Assembly (NCBI GenBank): GCA_963790435.1
Contig: CAWBOI010000002.1
Coordinates: forward strand, 186,001 to 250,000
Length of the DNA stretch: 64,000 nt
From: Ilyomonas sp963790435
Lineage (GTDB): Bacteria > Bacteroidota > Bacteroidia > Chitinophagales > Chitinophagaceae
Reading direction: 5' to 3'
Below the pieces are notes generated by a model that did not search any database, had not been told where the DNA came from, and worked only from the letters and a program-made list of their open reading frames with translations. Shown here one piece after another: positions 1 through 7,077 of the stretch. The stretch's first letter is position 1. Each line of letters starts with the position of its first letter. The translations under genes were made by a program, and so were the position numbers.

Positions 1-759
1 ATCCAAAGCTGTGTCGGGCACTACGTAATGGCTTACATCAGCAATGTGAACGCCCACTTCATACCAGCCGCCTTTTAAGCTTCGCAACGAAATGGCATCA
101 TCAAAATCTTTGGCGTCAACGGGGTCAATGGTGATGGTAAAAATATCTCTAAAATCGCGGCGCGATTCTACGTCGTGCTGCGTAATCGTTTCGGGAATGA
201 GTGCCGCTTCTTCGCTTGTTTCCTCAGAAAAATGGAGCGGAAAACCAGCTTCTGCCAGCAGGTTTTTCATGGCACTGTCGTTCTCATCTTCTGCACTTAA
301 AATGGCGGTTACTTTACCTTCGGGCTTGCGGCTGTCCTTCTCCCATTTTATCAGTTGAACAGACACTTTATCCTTGTCAACGGCACCGTTTATATTGTCG
401 GTCGAAATGTAAATATCCGGCATTGGCTTATTGCTGTCGGGTTTTACAAAGGCAAAGTGTTTGTTCATTTGCAACCTGCCAATAAATTCTGTTTGCTTTC
501 GCTCCAGCACCTTTACAATTCTGCCTTCTTTTTTGCCGGTTTCAAGGTTTTGTTTTACCACTTTTACGGTTACTGTATCTCCGTTCAATGCAGTATTAAA
601 ATCGTGCGGGCGCACAAGAACATCGCCTTTGCCATCAGCAATGATCACATAACCAATGCCCGATCTTGTAACTTCTAAAATGCCTTGCAATGTGTGGGCT
701 TCCCCTGTTGAATGATGGGTTTGTTTTTGCTTCTTTTTTTTCTTTTTTTTATCGCTCAT
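1..759 (-). CDS. rnr: Ribonuclease R, 5' part (runs off the window edge)
   Basis: This is the N-terminal 253 residues of a 3'-5' exoribonuclease of the RNase II/R family, which degrades structured RNA and takes part in rRNA and mRNA turnover. The ATG at 759 opens a lysine-rich head (MSDKKKKKKK), followed by cold-shock/OB-like segments (residues about 22-150). The start of the RNB catalytic domain lies at about residues 205-220 with the motif DPVDAKDFDDA, whose aspartates bind magnesium. The rest of RNB and the S1 domain lie beyond position 1. The head contains one copy of the GCAAAAACAAA motif read as QKQ. Family assignment is firm; RNase R rather than RNase II is inferred from the basic head and phylum. 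Confidence 0.93.
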   Translation of the reverse strand, partial: MSDKKKKKKKQKQTHHSTGEAHTLQGILEVTRSGIGYVIIADGKGDVLVRPHDFNTALNGDTVTVKVVKQNLETGKKEGRIVKVLERKQTEFIGRLQMNKHFAFVKPDSNKPMPDIYISTDNINGAVDKDKVSVQLIKWEKDSRKPEGKVTAILSAEDENDSAMKNLLAEAGFPLHFSEETSEEAALIPETITQHDVESRRDFRDIFTITIDPVDAKDFDDAISLRSLKGGWYEVGVHIADVSHYVVPDTALD

Positions 760-778
760 CTATCAATTCTTGTTTGTG

Positions 779-985
779 CTATAATGATGTTTGTTGTGCT
801 ATGTCTGACCCTTTCATAGTACTGCTTTTATTGTGTGAAGATTTTTTTGCTTCGCCAAGTAATTTGTCTAAATAAGCACGCTCTTCTTCAAACGTCATGT
901 CTTTGATTTCATTACTTATTTGATCGCGAATCTTGCGCAAATCCTTTACTACGTTTTGTTGTGTATTATGAGTTATCGTTTTCAT
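779..985 (-). CDS. Small protein downstream of PIN toxin (putative antitoxin)
   Basis: A 68-residue hydrophilic protein, probably mostly helical, with basic and acidic blocks (MKTITHNTQQNVVKDLRKIR near the N-terminus; an acidic EEERAYLDKLL segment in the middle). Its ATG at 985 lies inside the 3' end of the upstream PIN-domain gene, so the two overlap by 20 bases and are probably translationally coupled. The position next to a PIN gene suggests an antitoxin or accessory subunit, although antitoxins usually precede the toxin. No DNA-binding fold can be recognised by eye. The function is inferred from context only. Confidence 0.6.
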   Translation of the reverse strand: MKTITHNTQQNVVKDLRKIRDQISNEIKDMTFEEERAYLDKLLGEAKKSSHNKSSTMKGSDIAQQTSL

Positions 986-1436
986 TATTGATAATTTCTT
1001 TTGGTGTTCTAATTTCTATTATATTATGTCCAAACTGATAGTTGATGCCATTGTAACCTCTTATTTTATCAAGGTTTACAATATGTTTAAAGTTCCAGCT
1101 TGCAAGTACATCAACCTTTACTAAGGTTGCCATTGCAATGTGTTGGCAATCTGCCCGGCTCGTTTGTCCCACTACTTTTGCTAAAATATATTGGTCGGCA
1201 AGAGTAGCAGCATCTTGTGTCAATCGAATGCGTTCAATTTGATTTGCCGGAAGCGTTACTAAAAAATCTTTTACATGTTGGGGTGCTCTCAATAATTCAG
1301 CTTCTAATAAATCTGAAACAACAATGATTAGTTGTCCGTTTATGACAGAATCAAAAAAGGGAATTGTATCTGCCGAGAATTCTTTATCAAACTGCCCTCC
1401 CACAACTGATGTGTCTATATAAACCCTTTTAATCAT
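966..1436 (-). CDS. PIN-domain protein (VapC-like ribonuclease toxin)
   Basis: A 156-residue single PIN domain, the fold of VapC-type endoribonuclease toxins. The first metal-binding aspartate is in YIDTSV (residue 8), a conserved glutamate follows in SDLLEAELL, and a third acidic position lies in ADCQHIAMA. The last motif reads SWNFKHI where many VapC proteins have a TxDxDF-like motif, so the fourth acidic ligand is not obvious. It overlaps the small gene at 779-985, which may be its antitoxin. Both lie on the minus strand between scpA and rnr. A toxin role is inferred; the PIN family call is solid. Confidence 0.8.
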   Translation of the reverse strand: MIKRVYIDTSVVGGQFDKEFSADTIPFFDSVINGQLIIVVSDLLEAELLRAPQHVKDFLVTLPANQIERIRLTQDAATLADQYILAKVVGQTSRADCQHIAMATLVKVDVLASWNFKHIVNLDKIRGYNGINYQFGHNIIEIRTPKEIINNENDNS

Positions 1437-1577
1437 TCCTTCAAAGTTAGTGATAAAAGGTCTGCTTTAGAATGAGAGCAAGTCAAATAAGTTCTCGAAA
1501 ATAATAGCTTAAAGATACTGCGAGAAAGATGGAATTAGAAAGAGCCAATCATTATTTAACAGCAAAAACAAAAGCAA

Positions 1578-2360
1578 TCATCGCATACCAACATTCATTT
1601 CTGCCTCTTCGCTTCTTTCCTCATTCCAGGTAACTTCAAAACTATTTCTGCCTTCGTTTACTGCAAGAGAAAAGTAGTTCAATTGCACCATTTCTAACAC
1701 AGACAAAAACAAAAAGATGGCATGAATGCGGTTTTCGCAATGCTGAAAAAGGAGTTGAAAAGAAGTTTTTTTTTGCAGCTTTACTTCTTTTAAAACTTGC
1801 TCACGGCTTTCTTCCATTGTGTAGTTATACCGAACCACCGTGTGCACCGGCTTGTTGTTTTTATCGTACAAGCGTTGCATTACCCGTTCAAATGTTTTCA
1901 TCAGTTTGAATAAGGTAATGTTTTGTATTTCGGTGCCTTCGGCAGATTGTTCGCCAACTGTAGCCAGTTCGGTTTGTATGTTGCCACGCTTTATCATCAG
2001 CATTCGCAGCGCTTCCTGCTCTGCCATTTGCAGCGAGGCTTCTTTGTAACGTTTGTATTCGAGCAGCTTATCTACCAACTCTTTGCGAGGATCTATTTCA
2101 TTGCCTGAATCATCGGTTTCTTTTCGTGGTAACAACATCCTGGCTTTCACACGCATGAGCGAGGCAATGAATAAAATAAACTCGCTGCTCAATTCAATAT
2201 TTAGGCTTTTTTGCTGATGAATGTATGTCTGAAAATCATTGATGATTTTAGTGATGGGAATGTTGTAAATGTCAAGCTCATCTCGTTCTATAAAAAAAAG
2301 GAGCAGATCGAAGGGGCCTTCAAACTGCTCTAATTTTATTTGATAAGAAGTTGAATTCAA
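1578..2360 (-). CDS. scpA: Segregation and condensation protein A
   Basis: A 260-residue kleisin subunit of the SMC-ScpAB complex, which compacts and segregates the chromosome. The diagnostic N-terminus (FEGPFDLLLFFIERDELDIY) is present at about residues 13-32, followed by the helical region that binds the SMC head and a C-terminal winged-helix-like part. The length fits the family. The start at 2360 puts the conserved block about 12 residues in, which is normal. scpB is not adjacent: the downstream neighbour is the PIN pair. Confidence 0.93.
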   Translation of the reverse strand: MNSTSYQIKLEQFEGPFDLLLFFIERDELDIYNIPITKIINDFQTYIHQQKSLNIELSSEFILFIASLMRVKARMLLPRKETDDSGNEIDPRKELVDKLLEYKRYKEASLQMAEQEALRMLMIKRGNIQTELATVGEQSAEGTEIQNITLFKLMKTFERVMQRLYDKNNKPVHTVVRYNYTMEESREQVLKEVKLQKKTSFQLLFQHCENRIHAIFLFLSVLEMVQLNYFSLAVNEGRNSFEVTWNEERSEEAEMNVGMR

Positions 2361-2379
2361 TAGAGAAAATTTGTGTAAA

Positions 2380-2775
2380 TTAAATGCTCGGACGGCTGCT
2401 TCTCAATTCGTCTCTAATATCTACCAACAATTGCTCGGAAACTGTAAATGGCGGTACTTCTACCACAACGCCTTTTTTTCTACGGCTTGCATTAATGCCT
2501 TTGATAATAAGAAACAAAGCAAGGGCAACGATAAGAAAGGCAATAACATTTGATAAAAAGTTTCCGTATTTGATGGCGGTGCCCGGAATTACCAACTGCT
2601 GAAGGTTTTGAAGATTGGCTCTTTTCAACGCAGGCGTTAAAATAGCAGGGGTAATGATATCATCAACCAACGAAGTAACAATTTTGGTAAAAGCTGCACC
2701 AATGACGATACCAACAGCCAAATCGAGTACATTGCCTTTTAATGCAAACTCTTTAAAATCTTTCAGAAAGCCCAT
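2380..2775 (-). CDS. mscL: Large-conductance mechanosensitive channel
   Basis: A 131-residue inner-membrane channel that opens on hypo-osmotic shock. The N-terminal amphipathic helix and first membrane segment are clear (FALKGNVLDLAVGIVIGAAF, residues about 11-30). A variable periplasmic loop and a second membrane segment (FLIVALALFLIIKGINA) follow, then a charged cytoplasmic C-terminal helix. Length and layout are typical. The stop lies 19 bases upstream of the scpA start, so it may be co-transcribed with it. Confidence 0.95.
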   Translation of the reverse strand: MGFLKDFKEFALKGNVLDLAVGIVIGAAFTKIVTSLVDDIITPAILTPALKRANLQNLQQLVIPGTAIKYGNFLSNVIAFLIVALALFLIIKGINASRRKKGVVVEVPPFTVSEQLLVDIRDELRSSRPSI

Positions 2776-2833
2776 AAGAAGTAGTTTTTATAAGTTATGA
2801 AATGAAAATAAAGGTAATATAAATTGATATATC

Positions 2834-3397
2834 CTATATCGCCATCATTTCTTTTTCTTTTGCCGCTAAATGCCTATCCACTAAGGTAATGTAGCGATCT
2901 GTAATTTCCTGCACGCCGTTTTCGGCATCTTTGGCTTCATCTTCACTCAATCCATCTTTCTGCAACTTTTTTACCTGCTCAATAATGTCGCGGCGAATGC
3001 TGCGAACAGCTACCTTCGAGCCCTCGCCTTCGTTGCTTGCTTTTTTAAACAATTCTCTTCTGCGCTCTTCGGTTAAGGGCGGCATAAACAAACGAATCTG
3101 GTTGCCGTCGTTTTGCGGTGTAACGCCAATGTTGGCAGCCATAATGGCTCGTTCAATGGCTTGCAGCATCTTTTTTTCCCAGGGCTGAATGCTAATGGTG
3201 CGCGCATCCAGCACATTAATATTAGCTACCTGGCTGATGGGCGTTGGCGCACCATAATATTCTACGTTAATGCCATCCAGCATGGAAGGATGGGCTTTGC
3301 CTGCACGTATTTTGGTTAACTCCGTTTCTAAATGGCTAATGGCTTTTTTCATTGACGATTCAGCATCATCTAATAAAAACTCAACATCTTCCGACAT
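2834..3397 (-). CDS. frr: Ribosome recycling factor
   Basis: A 187-residue factor that, with EF-G, splits the post-termination ribosome. Family hallmarks are visible: the N-terminal helix with LETELTKIRAGKAHPSML, the domain II segment (VEYYGAPTPISQVANI) and the C-terminal helices with VAVRSIRRD and KKLQKDGLSEDEAK. Length and motif order are standard. The ATG at 3397 has no Shine-Dalgarno sequence. A strong hairpin (3503-3547) separates it from the upstream glycosyl transferase gene. Confidence 0.96.
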   Translation of the reverse strand: MSEDVEFLLDDAESSMKKAISHLETELTKIRAGKAHPSMLDGINVEYYGAPTPISQVANINVLDARTISIQPWEKKMLQAIERAIMAANIGVTPQNDGNQIRLFMPPLTEERRRELFKKASNEGEGSKVAVRSIRRDIIEQVKKLQKDGLSEDEAKDAENGVQEITDRYITLVDRHLAAKEKEMMAI

Positions 3398-3502
3398 ACA
3401 AATTTTACATTTTAACGAGGCGCAAATCTAAGCATTCCCTTAGCATTACATTGTGAAAGTATCGCAAGAACTAAACGAATGTATGGCTGTAGCTTTATCA
3501 TA

Positions 3503-3547
3503 CAAAACCAAATGCCTGAATCACTTGTATTCAGGCATTTGGTTTTG
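3503..3547. terminator. Perfect 19-bp hairpin carrying inverted motif variants
   Basis: The arms 3503-3521 and 3529-3547 are perfectly complementary around a 7-base loop. The stem contains AATGCCTGAAT and ends in the variant of the dispersed motif, CAAAACCAAA on one side and TTTGGTTTTG on the other. It lies downstream of the WecA-like gene (ends 3565) and upstream of frr, both on the minus strand, so it probably terminates the WecA-like transcript. Confidence 0.75.
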
Positions 3548-3564
3548 CACAAATTATGTTGCGA

Positions 3565-4699
3565 TCAGGCTTCCTGTTTTTCTTTTTTTGAAAACAATAC
3601 TTTCAAACGCAGTCTGCGCGGCTCTTCTATCACTACTTCGCCATCTTCTTTCTTTTTCACGCGCATTGTGGCAGGTTCGTAAATATGCAGTGCCGAAATA
3701 ACGGCAAAAAATAAAACCGCTTCCAACACAAATACAACTGTTGTATTGAACGAAGCCATACAAAAGAACAGGAGCGAAAACACAACGCTTAGCGATGCCA
3801 GTATCAAAGTAGTTTGTACAGAAGAAAAACCTTTGTCGAGAAACAGGTGATGAATGTGATTGCGGTCGGCAACAAAAGGAGAATTGCCGCGCGAAAGCCG
3901 AATGCAAAATACCCGCAGCGTATCCATCAAAGGAATTAATAATAAACCAAAACCAATAGCGGGTGAAGCGGATACTGCAAAGTTGTGAGCCGTTGGCGCC
4001 AGATTAATAAACCGGATAACCAAGAATAGCATTGATTAAGCCCAACATCATAGAGCCGGCATCGCCCATAAAAATTTTTGCCGGATAATAGTTGTAATAT
4101 AAAAAAGCCAATATGCTACCCAATAAAGAAAAGGCAATCAGTGCATAAGCCAAATCGCCGTTCAGATACATCCAGCTTCCAAAAAGAAAGGTTGAAATTA
4201 AACTCAAACTACCGGCCAGCCCATCAACACCATCAATCAGGTTAATAGCATTGATAATAACGATGATGGTAAAATAAGTAAGCAGATAACTAACTAAATC
4301 GGGTATTTGATGAATACCCAAAAAGCCATGCAAATTGTTGATAAGTAAATGACCCTTGAAAATAAGAATAAACGAAGCTACCAACTGACCAATGAACTTT
4401 TTAAACGGCGACAAAACCATAATATCATCGCCAACACCCAGAAAAAAAATAATGAGAAAAGCAGCCAGCAAATACTGAAACTGTATAAACTCGTTGTTGA
4501 TGCTTACATTTAGCAAAAGGCTGCAAACAAAACCTGCAAATATGCCGATGCCTCCGAAGCGGGGAATGGGATTGATGTGAATTTTTCTTTCATCAGGTAC
4601 ATCTACCAGTTTCTTTTTTTCAGCCAGGTGTATTAAAACAGGGATGAAGTAAAAGCTGATAAAAAAGGCGATAACCGCACTAATCAATATGTACTGCAT
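3565..4699 (-). CDS. Undecaprenyl-phosphate N-acetylglucosaminyl 1-phosphate transferase (frameshifted)
   Basis: A WecA/TagO-family integral membrane enzyme that transfers a sugar 1-phosphate from UDP-sugar to undecaprenyl phosphate, the first step of surface glycan synthesis. The first frame (4699 to 4004) holds DVPDERKIHINPIPRFGG, NLIDGVDGLAGS and FMGDAGSMMLG. The second frame (from about 4032 to 3565) continues with VIRFINLAP and the C-terminal DRNHIHHLFLDKG motif. The break is one extra base near 4015-4022, in the GG of CTTGGTT: removing one G joins INAIL to VIRFIN in one frame. The total length is 3n+1. It looks like a sequence error rather than decay. WecA-like is preferred to MraY because of the HIHH motif. 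Confidence 0.85.
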
Positions 4700-5080
4700 G
4701 TTTTTGCGTTAATGGTTTAGCCTGTTCTTTTTTGTGATTCCGTTCGTATTGGGATGCAAAAATATTGGTTTTGCGCCAAAGTTGTCTGTCAAAGGCAAAC
4801 TTGTTTGCCTTTGTGGCAGTAAGTTTTATTTACTGTGTTTATGCTTATAAACAAATGGAATTATCAGGTACAAATTTTCATAGTCGGATTCCAATTAGAG
4901 GTTCATAAATCGCATACTTTATGCCAAATGAAAAACACAAAGACCTTTGTAGCCATTTGTTTTCACGAAACAAACTGTGCTTTTGTTTTTATTGATTTTT
5001 TGTGTTAGTCTATTCAGCGTTATTAAAATAATTATCTTAGGTTGTAGTAATTGTTGGAATAAATATCAAAACCATTAACT
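4700..5080. other. Divergent intergenic region with an 11-bp palindrome
   Basis: This 381-base spacer separates the divergent WecA-like gene and the small membrane gene at 5081. It holds a perfect palindrome (4790-4800 and 4803-4813, CAAAGGCAAAC with a 2-base loop), resembling the TTTGCCTTTGTGGC phrase repeats seen elsewhere, and an A/T-rich tail before 5081. I see no open reading frame worth calling. Confidence 0.6.
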
Positions 5081-5305
5081 ATGGAACCTGAAGTTGTTGC
5101 GTTTTTAAAACGAGTGGCGTTTTCCATCTTTCTTTTATTTTTCTGGCTTGTAACAACTGTTGTTATCGGTCTTAAGTTTAATCTTGCATTCATCAATGGC
5201 TCTCTATCAACAGGAAATGTGCTGTTTTATGTATGGATGATAGGCAGCTTCATTTCGCTGCTTCTATATCTGATAAAAATTTGGAAAAAAGCAGAAAAAT
5301 GGTAA
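5081..5305 (+). CDS. Small two-pass membrane protein, unknown function
   Basis: A 74-residue protein with two hydrophobic segments (about residues 11-33 and 46-66) and a short basic C-terminal tail (KIWKKAEKW). I do not recognise a family. The ATG at 5081 follows an A/T-rich leader, and the gene ends 50 bases before the glycosylase gene on the same strand, so the two may be co-transcribed. Coding status is supported by the clean hydrophobic pattern and plausible codon use. Confidence 0.65.
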   Translation: MEPEVVAFLKRVAFSIFLLFFWLVTTVVIGLKFNLAFINGSLSTGNVLFYVWMIGSFISLLLYLIKIWKKAEKW

Positions 5306-5355
5306 AACCAAAAACCGGCAGTTAGCGCATCTTTGTATTGTTCATCTTCCTTATC

Positions 5356-5982
5356 ATGGATTACATCTCTCATCTTTCAAAAGATAAAAAATTTGCCTCG
5401 CTTCTTTCTGAGCCTTTGTCCTCTTTACAATTGCGCAATAATATTCCGTTGCGACTGATGGCAAGTATTATGAGCCAGCAATTAAGCACCAAAGTAGCCA
5501 AAGTTATTTTTCACCGCTTTTTGCAACTGTTTGGCGGAGAAGAACCAACGCCGCAACAAGTGCTGGCAACCGAAACAGAAACCCTGCGTGCTATTGGTTT
5601 GAGCTATGCCAAAATAAAATACATACACAACGTTGCCCTCTTTTGCATTGAAAACAACATTGACGATACCCAACTGCTAACCATGAGCAATGAAGACATT
5701 ATTGATTTGCTTACACAAATAAAAGGCGTTGGCAGATGGACGGTTGAAATGCTGCTCATGTTTTCGCTGGGAAGAGAAGATGTGTTTGCTGTTGATGATC
5801 TTGGTGTGCAGAACGCAATGAAAAAGCTCTACAACATCAAAGCAGAAAACAAAAAAGAGGTAAAAGAAAAAATGCTGAAAATTTCAGCTCGATGGAAACC
5901 GTACCGCACCTACGCGTGTATGCACCTTTGGCAATGGAAAGACAATAAGCCCGATGCTGATTCTGAAAATAAAAAGGAATAA
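5356..5982 (+). CDS. DNA-3-methyladenine glycosylase, AlkA/HhH-GPD family
   Basis: A 208-residue base-excision repair enzyme that removes alkylated bases. The helix-hairpin-helix is seen as TQIKGVGRWTVEMLL (about residues 120-134), followed by the catalytic-aspartate region VFAVDDLGVQNAMKKLY. The family length of about 200-215 residues fits. I place the start at the ATG at 5356 (MDYISHLSKD) rather than the upstream TTG at 5338, because the extra residues look like leader sequence. AlkA-like specificity is inferred; no iron-sulfur cluster cysteines are present, which argues against an EndoIII/MutY-type enzyme. Confidence 0.88.
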   Translation: MDYISHLSKDKKFASLLSEPLSSLQLRNNIPLRLMASIMSQQLSTKVAKVIFHRFLQLFGGEEPTPQQVLATETETLRAIGLSYAKIKYIHNVALFCIENNIDDTQLLTMSNEDIIDLLTQIKGVGRWTVEMLLMFSLGREDVFAVDDLGVQNAMKKLYNIKAENKKEVKEKMLKISARWKPYRTYACMHLWQWKDNKPDADSENKKE

Positions 5983-5986
5983 AAAA

Positions 5987-6013
5987 AATCCTGCGGCTTT
6001 CGCACGCAGGATT
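5987..6013. terminator. Hairpin terminator between convergent genes
   Basis: AATCCTGCG (5987-5995) pairs with CGCAGGATT (6005-6013) around a 9-base loop, with an A-run before the stem. It lies 5 bases after the glycosylase stop and before the stop of the minus-strand secreted-protein gene, so it can serve both directions. Confidence 0.75.
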
Positions 6014-6038
6014 TAGCTTACACAATCAACACTCTCTT

Positions 6039-6449
6039 TTATTGGGCATTTTTTACCACAACTTCTTCCACGGTTTTTGTAGTTGTGCTGATGTTGAACG
6101 TTTGCTTTACATTAGTAGATGCCGACTTGATAATAAAAGTAAGACGTGCTTCGCCAGGTTCTTTGGTTAGCAACACTTTCTTGTCAAAACTCTTGTCTTT
6201 AAATTGTTGCTGATATATCACATCGCCGTATTCGTTTTTAATAATTAAGCTAAACGGCTCTGCAGTAGCGTTGTCATACTTTACATTAAATACAACACCC
6301 TGGTCGGTTGCGCCTACATACTGTACGGCTGAAGAGGCTTCTTTATCACCTTTGTTGGTGGTTGCCAAACCTGAGAAAGAAAGAGAGCCAACTAAACCTG
6401 CGAGGATAATCATCCTGCGAATTCCAAATTTTAATACTTGCTTGTTCAT
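6039..6449 (-). CDS. Secreted protein of unknown function
   Basis: A 136-residue protein with an N-terminal signal sequence (a basic MNKQVLKFGIRR head followed by a hydrophobic stretch ending near SGLATTNK). The mature part is beta-rich, with alternating hydrophobic residues (FSLIIKNEYGDVIYQQQF, RLTFIIKSA), resembling a small immunoglobulin-like or T9SS-tail-like sandwich. No family is assigned. The promoter region upstream holds a pair of direct repeats (6606-6653) and a short hydrophobic ORF (6484-6582). Confidence 0.75.
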   Translation of the reverse strand: MNKQVLKFGIRRMIILAGLVGSLSFSGLATTNKGDKEASSAVQYVGATDQGVVFNVKYDNATAEPFSLIIKNEYGDVIYQQQFKDKSFDKKVLLTKEPGEARLTFIIKSASTNVKQTFNISTTTKTVEEVVVKNAQ

Positions 6450-6483
6450 AACATTGCTTTTTAAATTGTTAATAAAAAAGGCA

Positions 6484-6582
6484 TCAATCGGAAAAACGTG
6501 CTACGGCAGGTATCGCGGGCAGAACAATCAGAGCATATAGCAGCAGGATAAGTAACCGGTTTTTTACAATGTCTGTCATCAT
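6484..6582 (-). CDS. Possible small hydrophobic peptide
   Basis: An ATG ATG start at 6582 opens a 32-codon frame with one hydrophobic segment (LLILLLYALIVLPAIPAVA) between basic residues, then a TGA at 6484-6486. It lies 34 bases upstream of the secreted-protein gene and downstream of a TATTTTTG -7 element. It could be a single-pass membrane peptide or a leader peptide. Support is limited to hydrophobic pattern and position, so this is tentative. Confidence 0.35.
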   Translation of the reverse strand: MMTDIVKNRLLILLLYALIVLPAIPAVARFSD

Positions 6583-6605
6583 TTTGAGATGATGAGCGAG
6601 ACTTC

Positions 6606-6653
6606 GTTTAAACGATAAAACAAAAATACAACCTTTTTGTTTAAACGATAAAA
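6606..6653 (-). promoter_or_regulatory. Promoter flanked by paired GTTTAAACGATAAAA operators
   Basis: The 15-mer GTTTAAACGATAAAA occurs at 6606-6620 and again at 6639-6653, 33 bases apart, three helical turns. Each begins with the palindrome GTTTAAAC. Between them, on the minus strand, TATTTTTG (6628-6621) matches the Bacteroidetes -7 consensus TAnnTTTG. The layout suggests a repressor, perhaps TetR-like, controlling the minus-strand small ORF and secreted-protein gene. The regulator is not in the immediate neighbourhood. Confidence 0.55.
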
Positions 6654-6741
6654 TATTTTTCACTCCGTAACAATTTCTTAATACGCCAACAGAGGAAAAT
6701 CTGGTTTCATTTTTGAATTCTGTTTTGCTAAAAAAAATAGT

Positions 6742-7008
6742 ATGACAAACACAACAAACAGCGGAGAATCAACGCAACAAAAAGAAAAATCGGTGGCTCA
6801 AAATCTTGATACCGCCAACTCGAACACTCAAAAAGACCCTGATGAATGGACAACCGGCGGCGAGCCGATGACAGGCGCACAAAAGTCGTATTTAAAAACC
6901 TTGTCGGATGAAGCTGGTGAAGAGTTTGATGACAATCTCACAAAAGCAGATGCCTCCAAACGCATAGACGAATTACAGCACAAAACAGGACGTGGGTTGA
7001 ACCAGTAA
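6742..7008 (+). CDS. DUF3072 domain protein
   Basis: An 88-residue acidic, soluble protein. The N-terminal half is low-complexity (Thr, Asn, Ser, Gln). The C-terminal half carries the DUF3072 signature MTGAQKSYLKTLSDEAG followed by a helix with DASKRIDELQ. The family is small and uncharacterised, and has been noted in stress-related and DNA-associated settings without a defined role. It is followed within 20 bases by a strong terminator. The ATG at 6742 is the natural start after an A-rich leader. Confidence 0.85.
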   Translation: MTNTTNSGESTQQKEKSVAQNLDTANSNTQKDPDEWTTGGEPMTGAQKSYLKTLSDEAGEEFDDNLTKADASKRIDELQHKTGRGLNQ

Positions 7009-7027
7009 TGGATGTATTGATTATAAC

Positions 7028-7060
7028 AAAAAGGCGGCTAAGTAATTCAGCCGCCTTTTT
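7028..7060. terminator. Strong bidirectional terminator
   Basis: AAAAAGGCGGCT (7028-7039) pairs with AGCCGCCTTTTT (7049-7060) around a 9-base loop. It lies between the convergent DUF3072 gene and the LytM gene. The last T-run merges into a copy of the dispersed motif at 7058-7068. Confidence 0.88.
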
Positions 7061-7077
7061 GTTTTTGCACAAATAAT

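Noticed and set aside
966..1436. PIN pairs as an anti-phage defence island
   Set aside because: The two PIN loci are 43 kb apart and no other defence gene is near either.
3565..4699. Programmed frameshifting in the WecA-like gene, EnvC-like gene and recQ
   Set aside because: There is no slippery sequence or stimulatory element at the junctions, and the changes are single bases in short homopolymers; sequence error explains them better.
4790..4813. CAAAGGCAAAC palindrome as a terminator
   Set aside because: It lies between divergent genes with no transcript ending there and no T-run; a regulatory or repeat role is more likely.
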